Below are positions 15,696 to 25,015 of a DNA stretch of 64,000 nucleotides, piece by piece. Made by a program: the position numbers and the translations under genes. The stretch is from NCBI GenBank assembly GCA_034429215.1, contig DAOUGI010000009.1, forward strand, positions 1-64,000, read 5' to 3'. The notes under the pieces are model-generated. The model saw only the letters and a program-made list of their open reading frames with translations. It had not been told where the DNA came from and ran no database searches. The stretch comes from JAFGOG01 sp034429215 (GTDB taxonomy: Bacteria; Chloroflexota; Anaerolineae; JAAYZQ01). How positions within the stretch are numbered: position 1 is the first letter of the stretch; every line of letters begins with the position of its first letter.

Positions 15696-16442
15696 CTAGA
15701 CCAGCTTTGTGCCGCACTCGGGGCAGAACTTGGCCCCCTTGGTTTGAGCGCCACAGCTCGGGCAGACGCCGGCGGGCGCCCTCTCGATTTTTGTGCCACA
15801 TTCCGGGCAGAACTTGGCGCCGTTGGTCTCTTTACCGCAGTTGGGGCAGAGATCGAGAGCCGGCTGGGTCATGGGGCTGCCGCACTCGGGGCAGAACTTG
15901 GTGCCGGCCGGCGCGACCGTTCCGTCTTTGGGGCAGCGCGCCACATTCTTGGTAGCCTGCGCGGCTGCTTCGGTCGCCTGCTTGATGACTTGGCCAAAGC
16001 CCAGGGCAGAGGCAAACCCCTTCAGAACCGCACCGGCCTGCTCGGCCTGAGCCTGGGCGATTTCGTCGCGCCGCGGGCTGTCTTCGGTGCAGTAGCCTGC
16101 CTGCTCGTCCCAGTCGGAGAGGCATACGATCCGCGCGCAGGTGGGGCATTCGCGAAAACGGTCGCTGACCTGCTGCCACGCTTTTTCCAACTGTTGGGGG
16201 GTGAGGCTGTAGATGTAGCGCGGGTCTTCCGACTCGACACGGTTGGCGACGGCTCCCCCAACGAGAGGGATGTTGCGCAGCAGCCCGCCCATGGTCTGCC
16301 GACCGACATCCTTGGCGATCGTGCTGGTGACGTCTGGCGTGCTGCGGTATTCACGGTCGCAGGATTCACAATAGAACACAGCGTACGGGCCGACCCCGTC
16401 GTTCCGCACGTCATACCTTGGCATCCGGCTTGGTACTGTCAT
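15696..16442 (-). CDS. Multi-zinc-ribbon protein
   Basis: A 248-residue cytoplasmic protein built of zinc ribbons. Residues 1-130 carry YCESCDREY and ECPTCARIVC, and residues 175-248 hold three tandem double-zinc-ribbon units ending FCPECG (CPKDG...FCPECG, CPNCG...FCPECG, CPSCG...FCPECG). The middle is an Ala/Gln-rich helix. The ATG at 16442 is preceded by AGGAGGACC. A much longer in-frame extension upstream lies antisense to the next gene and is rejected. It is divergent from the A2M-like gene, which also begins with a zinc ribbon, so they may work together. Function unknown. Confidence 0.85.
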   Translation of the reverse strand: MTVPSRMPRYDVRNDGVGPYAVFYCESCDREYRSTPDVTSTIAKDVGRQTMGGLLRNIPLVGGAVANRVESEDPRYIYSLTPQQLEKAWQQVSDRFRECPTCARIVCLSDWDEQAGYCTEDSPRRDEIAQAQAEQAGAVLKGFASALGFGQVIKQATEAAAQATKNVARCPKDGTVAPAGTKFCPECGSPMTQPALDLCPNCGKETNGAKFCPECGTKIERAPAGVCPSCGAQTKGAKFCPECGTKLV

Positions 16443-16482
16443 CGATAGGTCCTCCTCTTCAGGGTAGGCAATGTGCCGGCCT

Positions 16483-16511
16483 ATTATAGCCAGACAGTGG
16501 CGGCAGGTCAA
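16483..16511 (-). promoter_or_regulatory. Promoter of the zinc-ribbon gene
   Basis: Minus-strand TTGACC (16511-16506), 17-bp spacer, TATAAT (16488-16483): 11 of 12 consensus positions. It gives a leader of about 35 bases. Confidence 0.75.
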
Positions 16512-16534
16512 GATTGCTGTGGCGGAGAGCCAGG

Positions 16535-16563
16535 TTTTCATTTGGCGGCATGCGTGGTATAAT
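16535..16563 (+). promoter_or_regulatory. Promoter of the A2M-like gene
   Basis: TTTTCA (16535-16540), 17-bp spacer, TATAAT (16558-16563), 30 bp before the GTG start at 16593. It is back to back with the minus-strand promoter at 16483-16511, leaving 23 bp between the two -35 boxes. Confidence 0.6.
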
Positions 16564-16592
16564 TGGCACGAAGAAGCCATAGGAGGTGGACT

Positions 16593-19500
16593 GTGTTTTG
16601 TCCAAAGTGCCTTTTCCCCAATCCGGAAGGAGCAGACCTGTGTGTGGTGTGTGGCGCCGACGTGATCGGCGGCCGTGAGCGGGTATCGGTCGGGGGGCAG
16701 TTCCTGTTTGCCGACGCCTCTCAGCGCAAGCCGGTGGCGTTGTCGCTGGACGGCGCCGACGCGCTGCTGCTGACCAATCCGACGATCATCTCTCGCTACG
16801 TGCATGGGATCGGCTTTGGCAATGCCTGGATCCAGCCGAGCAAGTTCCGGAAAGAGGAGTACAAGCCGGAGATAGAGCTGCCTCGCTTCCCGCCGCCGGC
16901 CGGCCCGGATCTGACCGCGGTGATCACCGACCGCAAGATCTACCGGCCCAAGGACGAGGCACGCATCTTTATCGTCGCCCCTGACGCTCCCGGTGCAGAG
17001 GTGGAGATGGAGGTGCAACTGGCCGGGCAGCAGATCACCAAGGATCACGTGACGCTCGACCAAGCCGGCCTGGCTCTGCGGTCCTTTGCCGACCTGGAGG
17101 AGGGCGAGTACACGGTGTTGATCCGGCGTAGTCCCGACAGAGGGGTGACATGTACCTTTAGCGTGGCAGAGTTCAGCCTGTCGCCGCTGATCGCCCGGCT
17201 GGAGAGCCATACCTACGACGCCGGCCGGCTCACATTCCGGCTGCGGGTGATGGCCCTGTCGGTGCCATACGACGGAAAGGCCGAGCTGGCCCTGCAATCG
17301 GGCGCACTGGTGGTTGAGACGAAAGAGGTGAGGGTGCGCGATGGGTTGGTCGAGGCCAGTTTCGAGGCCAAAGAGCACGAAGGCCCGTTCCGGGTGCAGG
17401 TTACTACGCCCGGTGGCGAGACGGCCAGTGTCTTTTTCCCCGGCACGGCCAAGACGGAGCGGGAGCGGATCACGCTTTGCCCGTTGGGCCGGGTTGCCGC
17501 AGGAGGGTTGTTGCCCGGCGACGGCACTCGCCCGGTGCGCGGCCTGCATGTTGGTTACGACGGCGAAGAGAACACTCCGCTGCGGCTGGAGAGCGCGGTA
17601 GCTGACGCCGGCCGGCTGATCGCCGACCGCAAGACATCTACAGTGCAGGTGGTGACATTCCATCCCTTAACCGGCGCGACGACGGTGTATGATTGGACCG
17701 ACGTCGAGCCCGGCGGTGTGCTCGATTTTCCGGTCGAGGCGCCTTACACCCTGTTCACCGTCGGCCTGATCGCCTCGCGCCAGTGCTACGAGGCATGGGG
17801 TGTCGTCGTTCGGCCGCAGGAGCTGTCCGCGCGGCTGTGTGCTCCCGAGCGGGCCGAGCCCGGGGCTGAGATCGCCGTGCGGGTGGAGGCCGACCGGCCG
17901 TGCGCCTGCCTGTTGGCGGTCTATGACGTCCGGCTGGAGCACGAGAGCCCGCTCCCCAAATTGGGCAAGCAGCTCTACGACGCGATCCGGACCGGCACAA
18001 CACCCCTCAGGGAGCAGACGGTGGCGCCGCTGTCCAAGCTGCCATGGGGATGGGGAAATCCCTTCGGACCGGACATGCCGGTCTATCGCAGTGGCTTGAC
18101 GACAAAATCGGGACCTGTCTTTGGGCCGCCGGTAGGGCGTGTCATGTTTAGCATATCACCTACGATCGCTGAGGCGACTCCCCCTGAGTGGGATCGTGCC
18201 CTGCAAGGAGCAGCGCCGGACACGGCCAGTTTGGGCGAAGAGGCTCTCGGCCAGGTCGAGACGGTGACCTTTGTCGCCGCGCCGAGCCGTGAGGATTTCC
18301 CGGAGGTGGTCTACCTGGAGCTGTTTGCCGTAGACGGCGCGGCCGAGCGAACTGTGCGGCTGGGCGACCAGATTGGCACCTGGCGCTGCCGGGCCTACCT
18401 GGTGGCCGGGCTGGACGTGGTGGAGCTGACAGCCGACATCGAGGCGGCCAAGACGGTCTATGCCGAGCTGGACCTGCCGGCCATCGTCGGGGAGGGGGAC
18501 AAGATCCTGGCCGGGGTGCGTTATCACACGCAAAAGCCGGCGACGATGACGATCACTTTGCCGAACGGGGAAGAGATCTCGGGCGGCGTGATGGGCCACG
18601 GCGTCGAGACGTTTAACTTGACCGAACCGGGCAATGTCACCGTGCACATCGCCGGCGCCGAGGGCGACGACTGGACCACGCGCACGGTCGCCCCACCGGG
18701 TGTGCAGACTGTCACCGCCTCACGCCTGGAGATCCTGAAGAAGGGGGAGACAATCCGGGCCAGGCGGGTGGTGGTCTACCCTGGTCCCGGCAATGTGCTG
18801 AAAGAGACGATCGAGGCCCTGGGGCGTTACCCCTTTGGCTGAGCGGAGCAGACCTCTAGCACCCTGTATGGGCTTGCTACCGGTTACAAGGCGATCAGCC
18901 AGTCCCCTGGAGGGGATCTTGGCGGCGGAGCGTCCGGCGATCTGGCTCACTTTAAGCAGCGGATCGAGGCCGGGCTGTCCCGGCTGCAGACTTTTCAGCA
19001 TCCTGATGGGATGTTTTCCATCTGGTGCGGCGGCACCTCTGGCATTGACATAACCGCCCGAGTGGCGCACCGGCTGCTCGGGTTTACGGGGTTGCCGTTC
19101 GAGCCGGCATTCGAGATGAGGGCCAAGGCGGCCAAGGTCCTGCTGGCCAAAGGGTACCGCAACAACCAGCTCCTGCCGCTGGAACCCGCCTTTGGCGCTG
19201 CGATGAATACGGTGGCCGACGCGGTGGCTCTGTATTTCCACGGCAACAAAGCTGAAGAGGCGCTGGCCTACCTGCGGCGCACCGCCGAGCGGCTGGACGA
19301 CGGCATGGTCCGCTGGCCGGCCTCAGCCTACCATTACTGGGGCGGTCAGGTGGAGGCCACTTGTGATGCGGCGCGGGTCATGCTGCACGCTGGCGACGCG
19401 CTGTTTGTGCCCGCTTTCCGCTATGTGACGAGCAAGCTGGTGGACGGGATGCTGTACTCGACGGCCGACACGCGCGCGCTGGTCGAGCTGCTGGCCGGCC

Positions 19501-19961
19501 TTGGCTTCCGGGCCACCGACACGGCGATGATCGACGGGCATGCTGTGCCGCTGAGCGAGGTGTCGATCGGCGAGGAGGTGACGGCGCTGACCGATAACCT
19601 GATCGTGCGCGTCGACGAGCAGGTTGTGATCGACCACCTGAAACCGCGCTCTGACTTTCAGTTCAGCGTCAAGCCGAGCAAGACCAAGCTCAAGCTGGGC
19701 GAGCGGATGCAGATCACGGTCATGCCCAAGGAGAGCAGCATTGCCCCGCTGGTGCGGCTGTATCTGCCCGGCTGCCTGGCGCTGCTCAAAGGGGGAGCCA
19801 ATGCTCAGACGGCCCACCTGCCGGTCGAGCGCAACGCGCTGATCGTGGATGTGGTGGCGGTGAGGGCCGGGCACGGCAAGCTATACGCCACCATTCACGA
19901 CATGTACGATGCCGACAAGGTGGGAACGGCAGAGGGAATTGACATAAAGGTAAAATCCTGA
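16593..19961 (+). CDS. Zinc-ribbon alpha-2-macroglobulin-like protein with in-frame TGA at the thioester cysteine (candidate selenoprotein)
   Basis: One continuous frame of 1122 codons containing a single TGA at codon 750 (18840-18842). Start GTG at 16593 with AGGAGGTGG. Residues 1-30 are a zinc ribbon (FCPKC...CVVCG); there is no signal peptide, unlike exported bacterial A2Ms. Residues 100-740 look like MG-type beta domains (LTAVITDRKIYRPKDEARI). Then YPFG-[TGA]-AEQTSSTLYGLATGYK matches the thioester motif GCxEQ with TGA replacing Cys, and the thioester domain continues (RLQTFQHPDGMFSIWCGG). A SECIS-like hairpin lies at 18852-18884. Standard callers would split it into 16593-18842 and 19011-19961. 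Selenocysteine, nonsense mutation and sequencing error are all possible. Confidence 0.75.
18840..18842 (+). other. In-frame TGA at the catalytic Cys position of the A2M thioester motif
   Basis: Sequence context is Gly-[TGA]-Ala-Glu-Gln-Thr. In A2M and complement proteins this position is the Cys whose thiol forms the thioester with the Gln three residues later. The frame before and after is the same and both sides carry family-specific sequence. TGA differs from either Cys codon by one base. Confidence 0.8.
18852..18884 (+). promoter_or_regulatory. SECIS-like hairpin directly downstream of the in-frame TGA
   Basis: Pairs: 18852-18854 with 18882-18884, a 2x2 internal loop, 18857-18861 (UAGCA) with 18875-18879 (UGCUA), 18862-18864 (CCC) with 18870-18872 (GGG), with a 2-base CU bulge at 18873-18874. 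The apical loop is UGUAU at 18865-18869, with G as its second base and starting 22 bases after the UGA. From memory, bacterial SECIS elements have a 4-16 bp stem, a G in the first two loop bases and a 16-37 base distance, all met here. The bulge is on the 3' side, unlike the E. coli 5' bulged U. Confidence 0.5.
19011..19961 (+). CDS. Thioester-domain half of the A2M-like gene as a conventional caller would report it
   Basis: If the TGA at 18840 is treated as a stop, the remaining frame would be called from the first ATG at 19011, giving 316 residues. This start is unlikely to be real: no Shine-Dalgarno precedes it, and the coding sequence homologous to the thioester domain begins at 18843, before the ATG. 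The segment holds the alpha-helical thioester domain and a C-terminal beta domain (FQFSVKPSKTKLKLGERMQITV, about residues 215-235). It is kept as a separate entry so the reader can match standard annotations. Confidence 0.55.
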   Translation: MFSIWCGGTSGIDITARVAHRLLGFTGLPFEPAFEMRAKAAKVLLAKGYRNNQLLPLEPAFGAAMNTVADAVALYFHGNKAEEALAYLRRTAERLDDGMVRWPASAYHYWGGQVEATCDAARVMLHAGDALFVPAFRYVTSKLVDGMLYSTADTRALVELLAGLGFRATDTAMIDGHAVPLSEVSIGEEVTALTDNLIVRVDEQVVIDHLKPRSDFQFSVKPSKTKLKLGERMQITVMPKESSIAPLVRLYLPGCLALLKGGANAQTAHLPVERNALIVDVVAVRAGHGKLYATIHDMYDADKVGTAEGIDIKVKS

Positions 19962-19998
19962 TAATGAGATCGGATCAATAGATGAGGGGTGTGGGACT

Positions 19999-20709
19999 GT
20001 GAAATTGACCTATGTTCGCTGGTCGATGACGATCATTGAGACGAACGGGTTGACGCTGATCACCGACCCGGTTTTCCGGGTATTCGGCATTCACCAAACG
20101 CCGCGCTCGTACACCATCGAGCGGATGCCGCGGCCCGATCTGGTCTTTATTTCCCACACCCATGTCGATCACTTTGAGCCGGATGTCTTGAAGCGGCTGC
20201 CGGCCGGCACGCCGGTGTGGATGGCGGCTGACAAGCTGCCGAAGGCAGCAGGCTTGGGCCTTGCCGGGCTGCACGGCGTGCGCGAGTGGGAGTCGGCTCA
20301 GCTCCGCGGAGTGCGGCTGACCGTGGTGCCGGCCGTCCATGGCGGTGGAGAGGTGGGACTGGTGGTGGAAGGTGACAAGACCGTCTATTTTGCCGGCGAC
20401 ACGTCGCTCGACCGCAACTTGTTCCGGATCATCACCCATCGCTGGCGGCTGGACGCCGTGCTGCTGCCGGTCGGTGACTTACGGATGTTTGGTCTTCCGT
20501 TCCGGCACATAGGGTCCAAGACGGGAGCGCAGGCGCTGCGGCTGCTAAACGACCCGCCGATCGTCGTTCCGACCCACTACAGCGGCATGACTGTGGGGCC
20601 GTTAATGGCATTCCGCGGCACGCCGCGCAAGTTGTCACAGGCCATTCACGACGCCGAGGTGGGGACCGTGGTCGGCACCACGCGGCCGCTCGAGTCGGTG
20701 GAGATCTAG
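19999..20709 (+). CDS. MBL-fold metal-dependent hydrolase (UlaG-like)
   Basis: A 236-residue metallo-beta-lactamase-fold protein. The metal site is visible: SHTHVDHF (HxHxDH) near residue 52, VVPAVHGGG near 110, YFAGDTS (Asp) near 132 and VPTHYSG near 190. The compact form without a C-terminal RNA-processing domain resembles the UlaG/YtnP-type hydrolases; the substrate is unknown. GTG at 19999 follows GATGAGGGG. It lies 37 bp after the A2M-like gene and is probably co-transcribed. Confidence 0.88.
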   Translation: MKLTYVRWSMTIIETNGLTLITDPVFRVFGIHQTPRSYTIERMPRPDLVFISHTHVDHFEPDVLKRLPAGTPVWMAADKLPKAAGLGLAGLHGVREWESAQLRGVRLTVVPAVHGGGEVGLVVEGDKTVYFAGDTSLDRNLFRIITHRWRLDAVLLPVGDLRMFGLPFRHIGSKTGAQALRLLNDPPIVVPTHYSGMTVGPLMAFRGTPRKLSQAIHDAEVGTVVGTTRPLESVEI

Positions 20710-20763
20710 GATATGGGTATCCGACTTCGGCATTACAACCGTACCGGCGAGTGCTGGGTCAAT

Positions 20764-20784
20764 TTTTTCGATTAAAGCGAAAAA
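20764..20784. terminator. AT-rich hairpin between convergent genes
   Basis: TTTTTCG (20764-20770) pairs with CGAAAAA (20778-20784) around a 7-base loop, between the MBL hydrolase and the convergent ABC exporter gene. Because the arms are T- and A-rich, it could serve both strands; the stem is short. Confidence 0.35.
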
Positions 20785-20823
20785 CGGTCCTGTTTTCCAC
20801 CCCTCGGCGCGGGCCTACTACCC

Positions 20824-22719
20824 CTACGCCGTTTCAAACTGGCTATTATACAGTTCGGCGTAAAACCCGCCACGCGCCAACAGCTCCTCGTGCTTGCCCT
20901 GTTCCACGATGTCGCCCTCGTTCATCACCAGGATCAGATCGGCGTTGCGGATGGTGGACAGTCGGTGAGCGATGACAAAACTGGTGCGGTCCTTCATCAG
21001 GTTGTTCATCGCGTCCTGGATCAGAACCTCGGTGCGCGTATCGACCGAGCTCGTAGCCTCGTCCAAAATCAGCATAGCCGGATCGATCAAGATCGCCCGG
21101 GCGATGGTCAAGAGCTGCTTCTGGCCCTGGGAGACGTTGGTAGCCTCTTCGTTGAGCACCAGGTGATAGCCCTCGGGCAGGGTGCGCACGAAATGATCGA
21201 CGCGGGCAGCCCTGGCCGCGGCCATGACCGCATCGTCGCTGGCGCCGGGCGATCCATAGCGGATATTCTCCATGATCGTGTCGTTATACAGCCAGGTATC
21301 TTGCAGCACCATGCCAAACGTGCAGCGCAGGTCCTCGCGCCTGAAATCCTTGATGTTGTGGCCGTCTATCAGGATGGCGCCCCCGTCCACGTCGTAGAAA
21401 CGCATCAGCAGTTTGACCATGGTCGTCTTGCCGGCGCCGGTCGGGCCGACGATGGCGATCTTTTGCCCCGGGGTCACGTCGGCAGAGAAATCCCGGATGA
21501 TGACCTTGTCGGGGGTGTAGCCGAATCGAACATTCTGAAAGACGACATGCCCTTCGATCTGTTCCGGGTGGACAGGGTCCGCGACGTCGGGGACCTCTTC
21601 TTCCTCCGCCAGGAATTCAAAGACGCGCTCTGCCGCGGCGGCGGTCTGCTGCAGGATGTTGGAGATGTTGGCGATCTGGGTCAGCGGCTGGGTGAACGAG
21701 CGCACATACTGGATAAAGGCCTGGATGTCGCCAACAGTGATCGCATTCTGGGCCGCCAGGTAACCACCCAGGATGCAGATCGCCACATAGCCCAGGTTGC
21801 CGACAAACCCCATGATCGGGAACATCAGGCCAGACAGGAACTGCGACTTCCAGGCCGAGTCATACAGGGTGGTGTTCAGCCCGTCAAAGCGCCCAACACT
21901 CTCGGCCTCGCCGTTAAAGGCCTTCATCACCACGTGCCCGCCGAACATCTCCTCGACGTGCCCGTTGACGTGGCCCAGGTAGTCCTGTTGTCGCTTAAAG
22001 TACTTTTGCGACTGGCCGATCACCACGGCAATGACCCCCATCGATAGCGGCACCATCAACAGCGCCGCCAGCGTCATCTGCCAGCTAATGCTCAGCATCA
22101 TGATCAGCACGCCGATCACCGTCACCACCGAGGTAATGATCTGCGACAGGCTCTGGCTGAGGGTCTGGTTGACCGTATCGACATCGTTGGTGAGGCGCGA
22201 CAGCACTTCGCCCTGGCTGGTGCCGTCAAAGTACTTGAACGGCATCCGGTTGACCTTGTCGGCGATATCCTTGCGGAATCGATAGGTAATATCCGTAGAT
22301 ATATTCGCCATGATCCAGCCCTGGACAAAGCCAAACAGGGAAGAGCCGACATACAACGCCAGGGTGATCAGCAGGATCCGGCCGATGTAACCAAAATCGA
22401 TCCCGGCGCCGGTCCCGGCAATCTGGCCCATCACTCCCTCAAAAAGCTTGGTGGTTGCCTTGCCCAGGATCTTGGGGCCGATGATACTAAAGACGGTAGA
22501 GGCCACCGCAAAAAGCATCACGATCACGATCGGGAGCCTGTAAGAGCCCAGATACTGGATCAGCTTGCGCATGGTGCCTTTGAAATCGCGGGCCTTTTCG
22601 CCCCGCATCATGGCCATGGGGCCGCCGTGTCCCAGCGGGCCGCCTCTCCTGGGGCCGCGGCTCATAGGGCCGCCGGCAGGTGTGCGATTCGACGAGTTGG
22701 TCTGGTTCTGAGCGCTCAT
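20824..22719 (-). CDS. ABC exporter half-transporter, subunit with consensus Walker B
   Basis: A 631-residue fused membrane-ATPase half-transporter: a Gly/Arg-rich N-terminus (about 1-35), six membrane helices (about 50-345) and an ATPase domain (about 390-630). Walker A is GPTGAGKTT and Walker B is MLILDEATSS with the catalytic Glu present, but the signature motif is VSQGQKQ instead of LSGGQ. That pattern is known from heterodimeric exporters, where this signature faces the partner's degenerate site. Its ATG overlaps the stop of the partner gene (22716-22719). Substrate unknown; multidrug or lipid export is typical. Confidence 0.93.
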   Translation of the reverse strand: MSAQNQTNSSNRTPAGGPMSRGPRRGGPLGHGGPMAMMRGEKARDFKGTMRKLIQYLGSYRLPIVIVMLFAVASTVFSIIGPKILGKATTKLFEGVMGQIAGTGAGIDFGYIGRILLITLALYVGSSLFGFVQGWIMANISTDITYRFRKDIADKVNRMPFKYFDGTSQGEVLSRLTNDVDTVNQTLSQSLSQIITSVVTVIGVLIMMLSISWQMTLAALLMVPLSMGVIAVVIGQSQKYFKRQQDYLGHVNGHVEEMFGGHVVMKAFNGEAESVGRFDGLNTTLYDSAWKSQFLSGLMFPIMGFVGNLGYVAICILGGYLAAQNAITVGDIQAFIQYVRSFTQPLTQIANISNILQQTAAAAERVFEFLAEEEEVPDVADPVHPEQIEGHVVFQNVRFGYTPDKVIIRDFSADVTPGQKIAIVGPTGAGKTTMVKLLMRFYDVDGGAILIDGHNIKDFRREDLRCTFGMVLQDTWLYNDTIMENIRYGSPGASDDAVMAAARAARVDHFVRTLPEGYHLVLNEEATNVSQGQKQLLTIARAILIDPAMLILDEATSSVDTRTEVLIQDAMNNLMKDRTSFVIAHRLSTIRNADLILVMNEGDIVEQGKHEELLARGGFYAELYNSQFETA

Positions 22720-24956
22720 GCCAGCTCCTCCTTGCTAAGCTGCGAATAGGCAATTTCCCGATACGGTTCGCAGCTTTCCATCAGCTCACGATGCTTGCCT
22801 TTGCCGACCACCCGGCCTTCCTCGAGCACGACGATCTGATCGGCGTTCTTCACCGTGGCCACGCGCTGGGTGACGATCAGCACGGTAGCATCTCCGGTCT
22901 TTTCTTTGAGCGCCTGGCGCAGGGCCGAATCGGTCTTGAAATCCAGGGCCGAAAAGCTATCGTCAAAGATATAGATCGGCGGCTTTTTGACCAGCGCGCG
23001 CGCGATCGCCAACCGCTGCCTCTGCCCTCCCGACACGTTCGCGCCCCCCTGGGCGATCTCGGCTTGGAAACCCTCGGGCTTGTCAAAAATGAACTCGCCG
23101 GCCTGGGCGATCTCGGCCGCTTCTCTCAGCGTTTCAGGGCTGGCGTTCTGATCGGCATACAACAGGTTGCTTTCGATGGTGCCTGAGAAAAGCATCCCTT
23201 TTTGCGGAATGTAGCCGATCTTGTCCCGCAGATCGCTTTGCCTGACCTGGCGAATGTCGGTCCCGTCCAGTAAGATAGCGCCCTCGGTCACGTCGAAAAA
23301 GCGCGGGATCAGGTTGACGACGGTGGATTTGCCCGAGCCGGTAGAGCCGATAAAGGCGGTAGTTTCTCCCGGCCTGGCCGTAAAGCTGATGTTGTGGAGC
23401 ACGTCGTCCAGCGCGTCGGGATAGCGGAAACAGACATCGCGGAACTCGATCTCGCTGCTGAACGGCTCCTTGAACTGCTGCGGTTCCTTGGGATCGGTGA
23501 TGGCCAGCTCGGTTTCGAGCACATCCGCAATCCGGCCGCCGGCTACGGCCGCCCTGGGCAAAAAGATGAACATCATCGACATCATCAAAAAGGCAAAGAC
23601 GATCTGCATGGCGTATTGCATAAACGCCATCATATCGCCTACCTGCATGTTCGATTCGGCGACCTGGTGGGCGCCCACCCAGATGATCAGCAGCGACAAG
23701 CCGCTCATGATGAACATCATCACCGGCATCATGGTCACCATCACCCGGGCGACAAACAAGCTGGTGCTGGTCAAGTCGCGATTGGCCTTGTCAAAACGCA
23801 CCGCCTCATCGCCCTGCTTGTTAAAGGCCCGGATCACCATCATGCCCGATAGGTTTTCGCGCATCACCAGGTTGAGCCGGTCGATCAGGCTCTGCATGAT
23901 CTTGAACTTGGGCAGGGATATGGCAAACACGACCAGGATCAGGCTGAGCAGCGCTACCACGGCCACGGCAATGATCCACCACATGTTGGCGCCCTTGTTG
24001 ATAGCCCGGATGACGCCGCCAACGCCGATGATCGGCGCGTAGAAAACCATGCGCAGGATCATAAAGATCACCATCTGCACCTGGGTGACGTCGTTGGTCG
24101 AGCGGGTGATCAACGAAGCGGTCGAAAACTTGTCAAACTCGGCGCTCGAAAAGCTCTCCACCTTGGCAAAAGTAGCCCGGCGGATGTCGCGCGCGGCCCC
24201 GGCAGCCGTTTTCGCTGCCAGGTAGCCAACGGCGATCGTACAGGCTCCGCCAAGCAGCGAAATCAGCAGCATCAGGCCGCCGACGCGCAGAATATAGTTC
24301 TGCTGCAGCTTGGTGGTATCCATCCCCAACGCCTCGTATTCGGCCTTGACCGCAGCGACCGCCATCTGGGTGACCATGCTGTCGCCCAGGGCCGCAAACC
24401 GCTGCGTGATCGCCGTTTGGATCTGGGCGAGCCGCTCGGCGGGCATTGTTGCCAACAGGGCATACAGATCTGCGCCGGCAGGGATCTTGGATAGGTCAAC
24501 CCCGAGCGCCTGGCCCATCGCCGCAGCCGCCGTCGGATTGGCCGTCATCTGCTCGATGCCGGAAACCACCAACAAGGCTTTCCCCATGATCGCGTTCAGC
24601 GAATCCATCTTGGCCTGATCCACATCCCGCAGCATATAGACCGGCGCCTCGGCCAGGGCAGGGTACTTGAGCACATACTGCTCTGCTTCGGGGGATGCTG
24701 GCTGAACCAAAAGGTAGCTATCCAGTACCAGCGCCTTGTCTTCCGCGCTCATAAACGTCAGCAGCTTGTCCATCTCGCTCTGGCGGATCGCCACGGGAAC
24801 CGCATTCTCCACGCCGCCCTGCTGGATGCCGTTGTTGATGATCCTGGACAAATAGTCGGGCAGCGCCAAGTCGGCATTGGCCTGGACAAACAGCAATACG
24901 ATGGTGATCAGGATCAACAGGGTATAAGGTTTCAGATATCTGATTAATCGTAGCAT
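22716..24956 (-). CDS. ABC exporter half-transporter, subunit with degenerate Walker B and large extracytoplasmic insert
   Basis: A 746-residue half-transporter that pairs with the next gene. An insert of about 190 residues (about 37-225, Ala- and Met-rich, helical) separates the first two membrane helices and should face outside. The ATPase domain (about 510-745) has Walker A GSTGSGKST and signature NVSGGQRQR, but Walker B reads IYIFDDSFSALD, with Asp replacing the catalytic Glu. Each heterodimer would thus have one active and one inactive site. Start at 24956 with AAGGAGC upstream. Confidence 0.93.
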   Translation of the reverse strand: MLRLIRYLKPYTLLILITIVLLFVQANADLALPDYLSRIINNGIQQGGVENAVPVAIRQSEMDKLLTFMSAEDKALVLDSYLLVQPASPEAEQYVLKYPALAEAPVYMLRDVDQAKMDSLNAIMGKALLVVSGIEQMTANPTAAAAMGQALGVDLSKIPAGADLYALLATMPAERLAQIQTAITQRFAALGDSMVTQMAVAAVKAEYEALGMDTTKLQQNYILRVGGLMLLISLLGGACTIAVGYLAAKTAAGAARDIRRATFAKVESFSSAEFDKFSTASLITRSTNDVTQVQMVIFMILRMVFYAPIIGVGGVIRAINKGANMWWIIAVAVVALLSLILVVFAISLPKFKIMQSLIDRLNLVMRENLSGMMVIRAFNKQGDEAVRFDKANRDLTSTSLFVARVMVTMMPVMMFIMSGLSLLIIWVGAHQVAESNMQVGDMMAFMQYAMQIVFAFLMMSMMFIFLPRAAVAGGRIADVLETELAITDPKEPQQFKEPFSSEIEFRDVCFRYPDALDDVLHNISFTARPGETTAFIGSTGSGKSTVVNLIPRFFDVTEGAILLDGTDIRQVRQSDLRDKIGYIPQKGMLFSGTIESNLLYADQNASPETLREAAEIAQAGEFIFDKPEGFQAEIAQGGANVSGGQRQRLAIARALVKKPPIYIFDDSFSALDFKTDSALRQALKEKTGDATVLIVTQRVATVKNADQIVVLEEGRVVGKGKHRELMESCEPYREIAYSQLSKEELA

Positions 24957-25015
24957 ATAGGGATGCTCCTTTTGACTGTCAGTAGCAAATCCGAGATCTG
25001 GCGCCTATCGTTCGG

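Noticed and set aside
15696..17663. Long minus-strand frame of 655 codons
   Set aside because: Only 15696-16442 is a gene (ribosome-binding site and ATG at 16442). The upstream part is antisense to the A2M-like gene and has no recognisable sequence.
23394..24042. His-rich plus-strand frames opposite the ABC exporter
   Set aside because: They are antisense translations of Met- and Ile-rich membrane helices; no ribosome-binding site and no family features.
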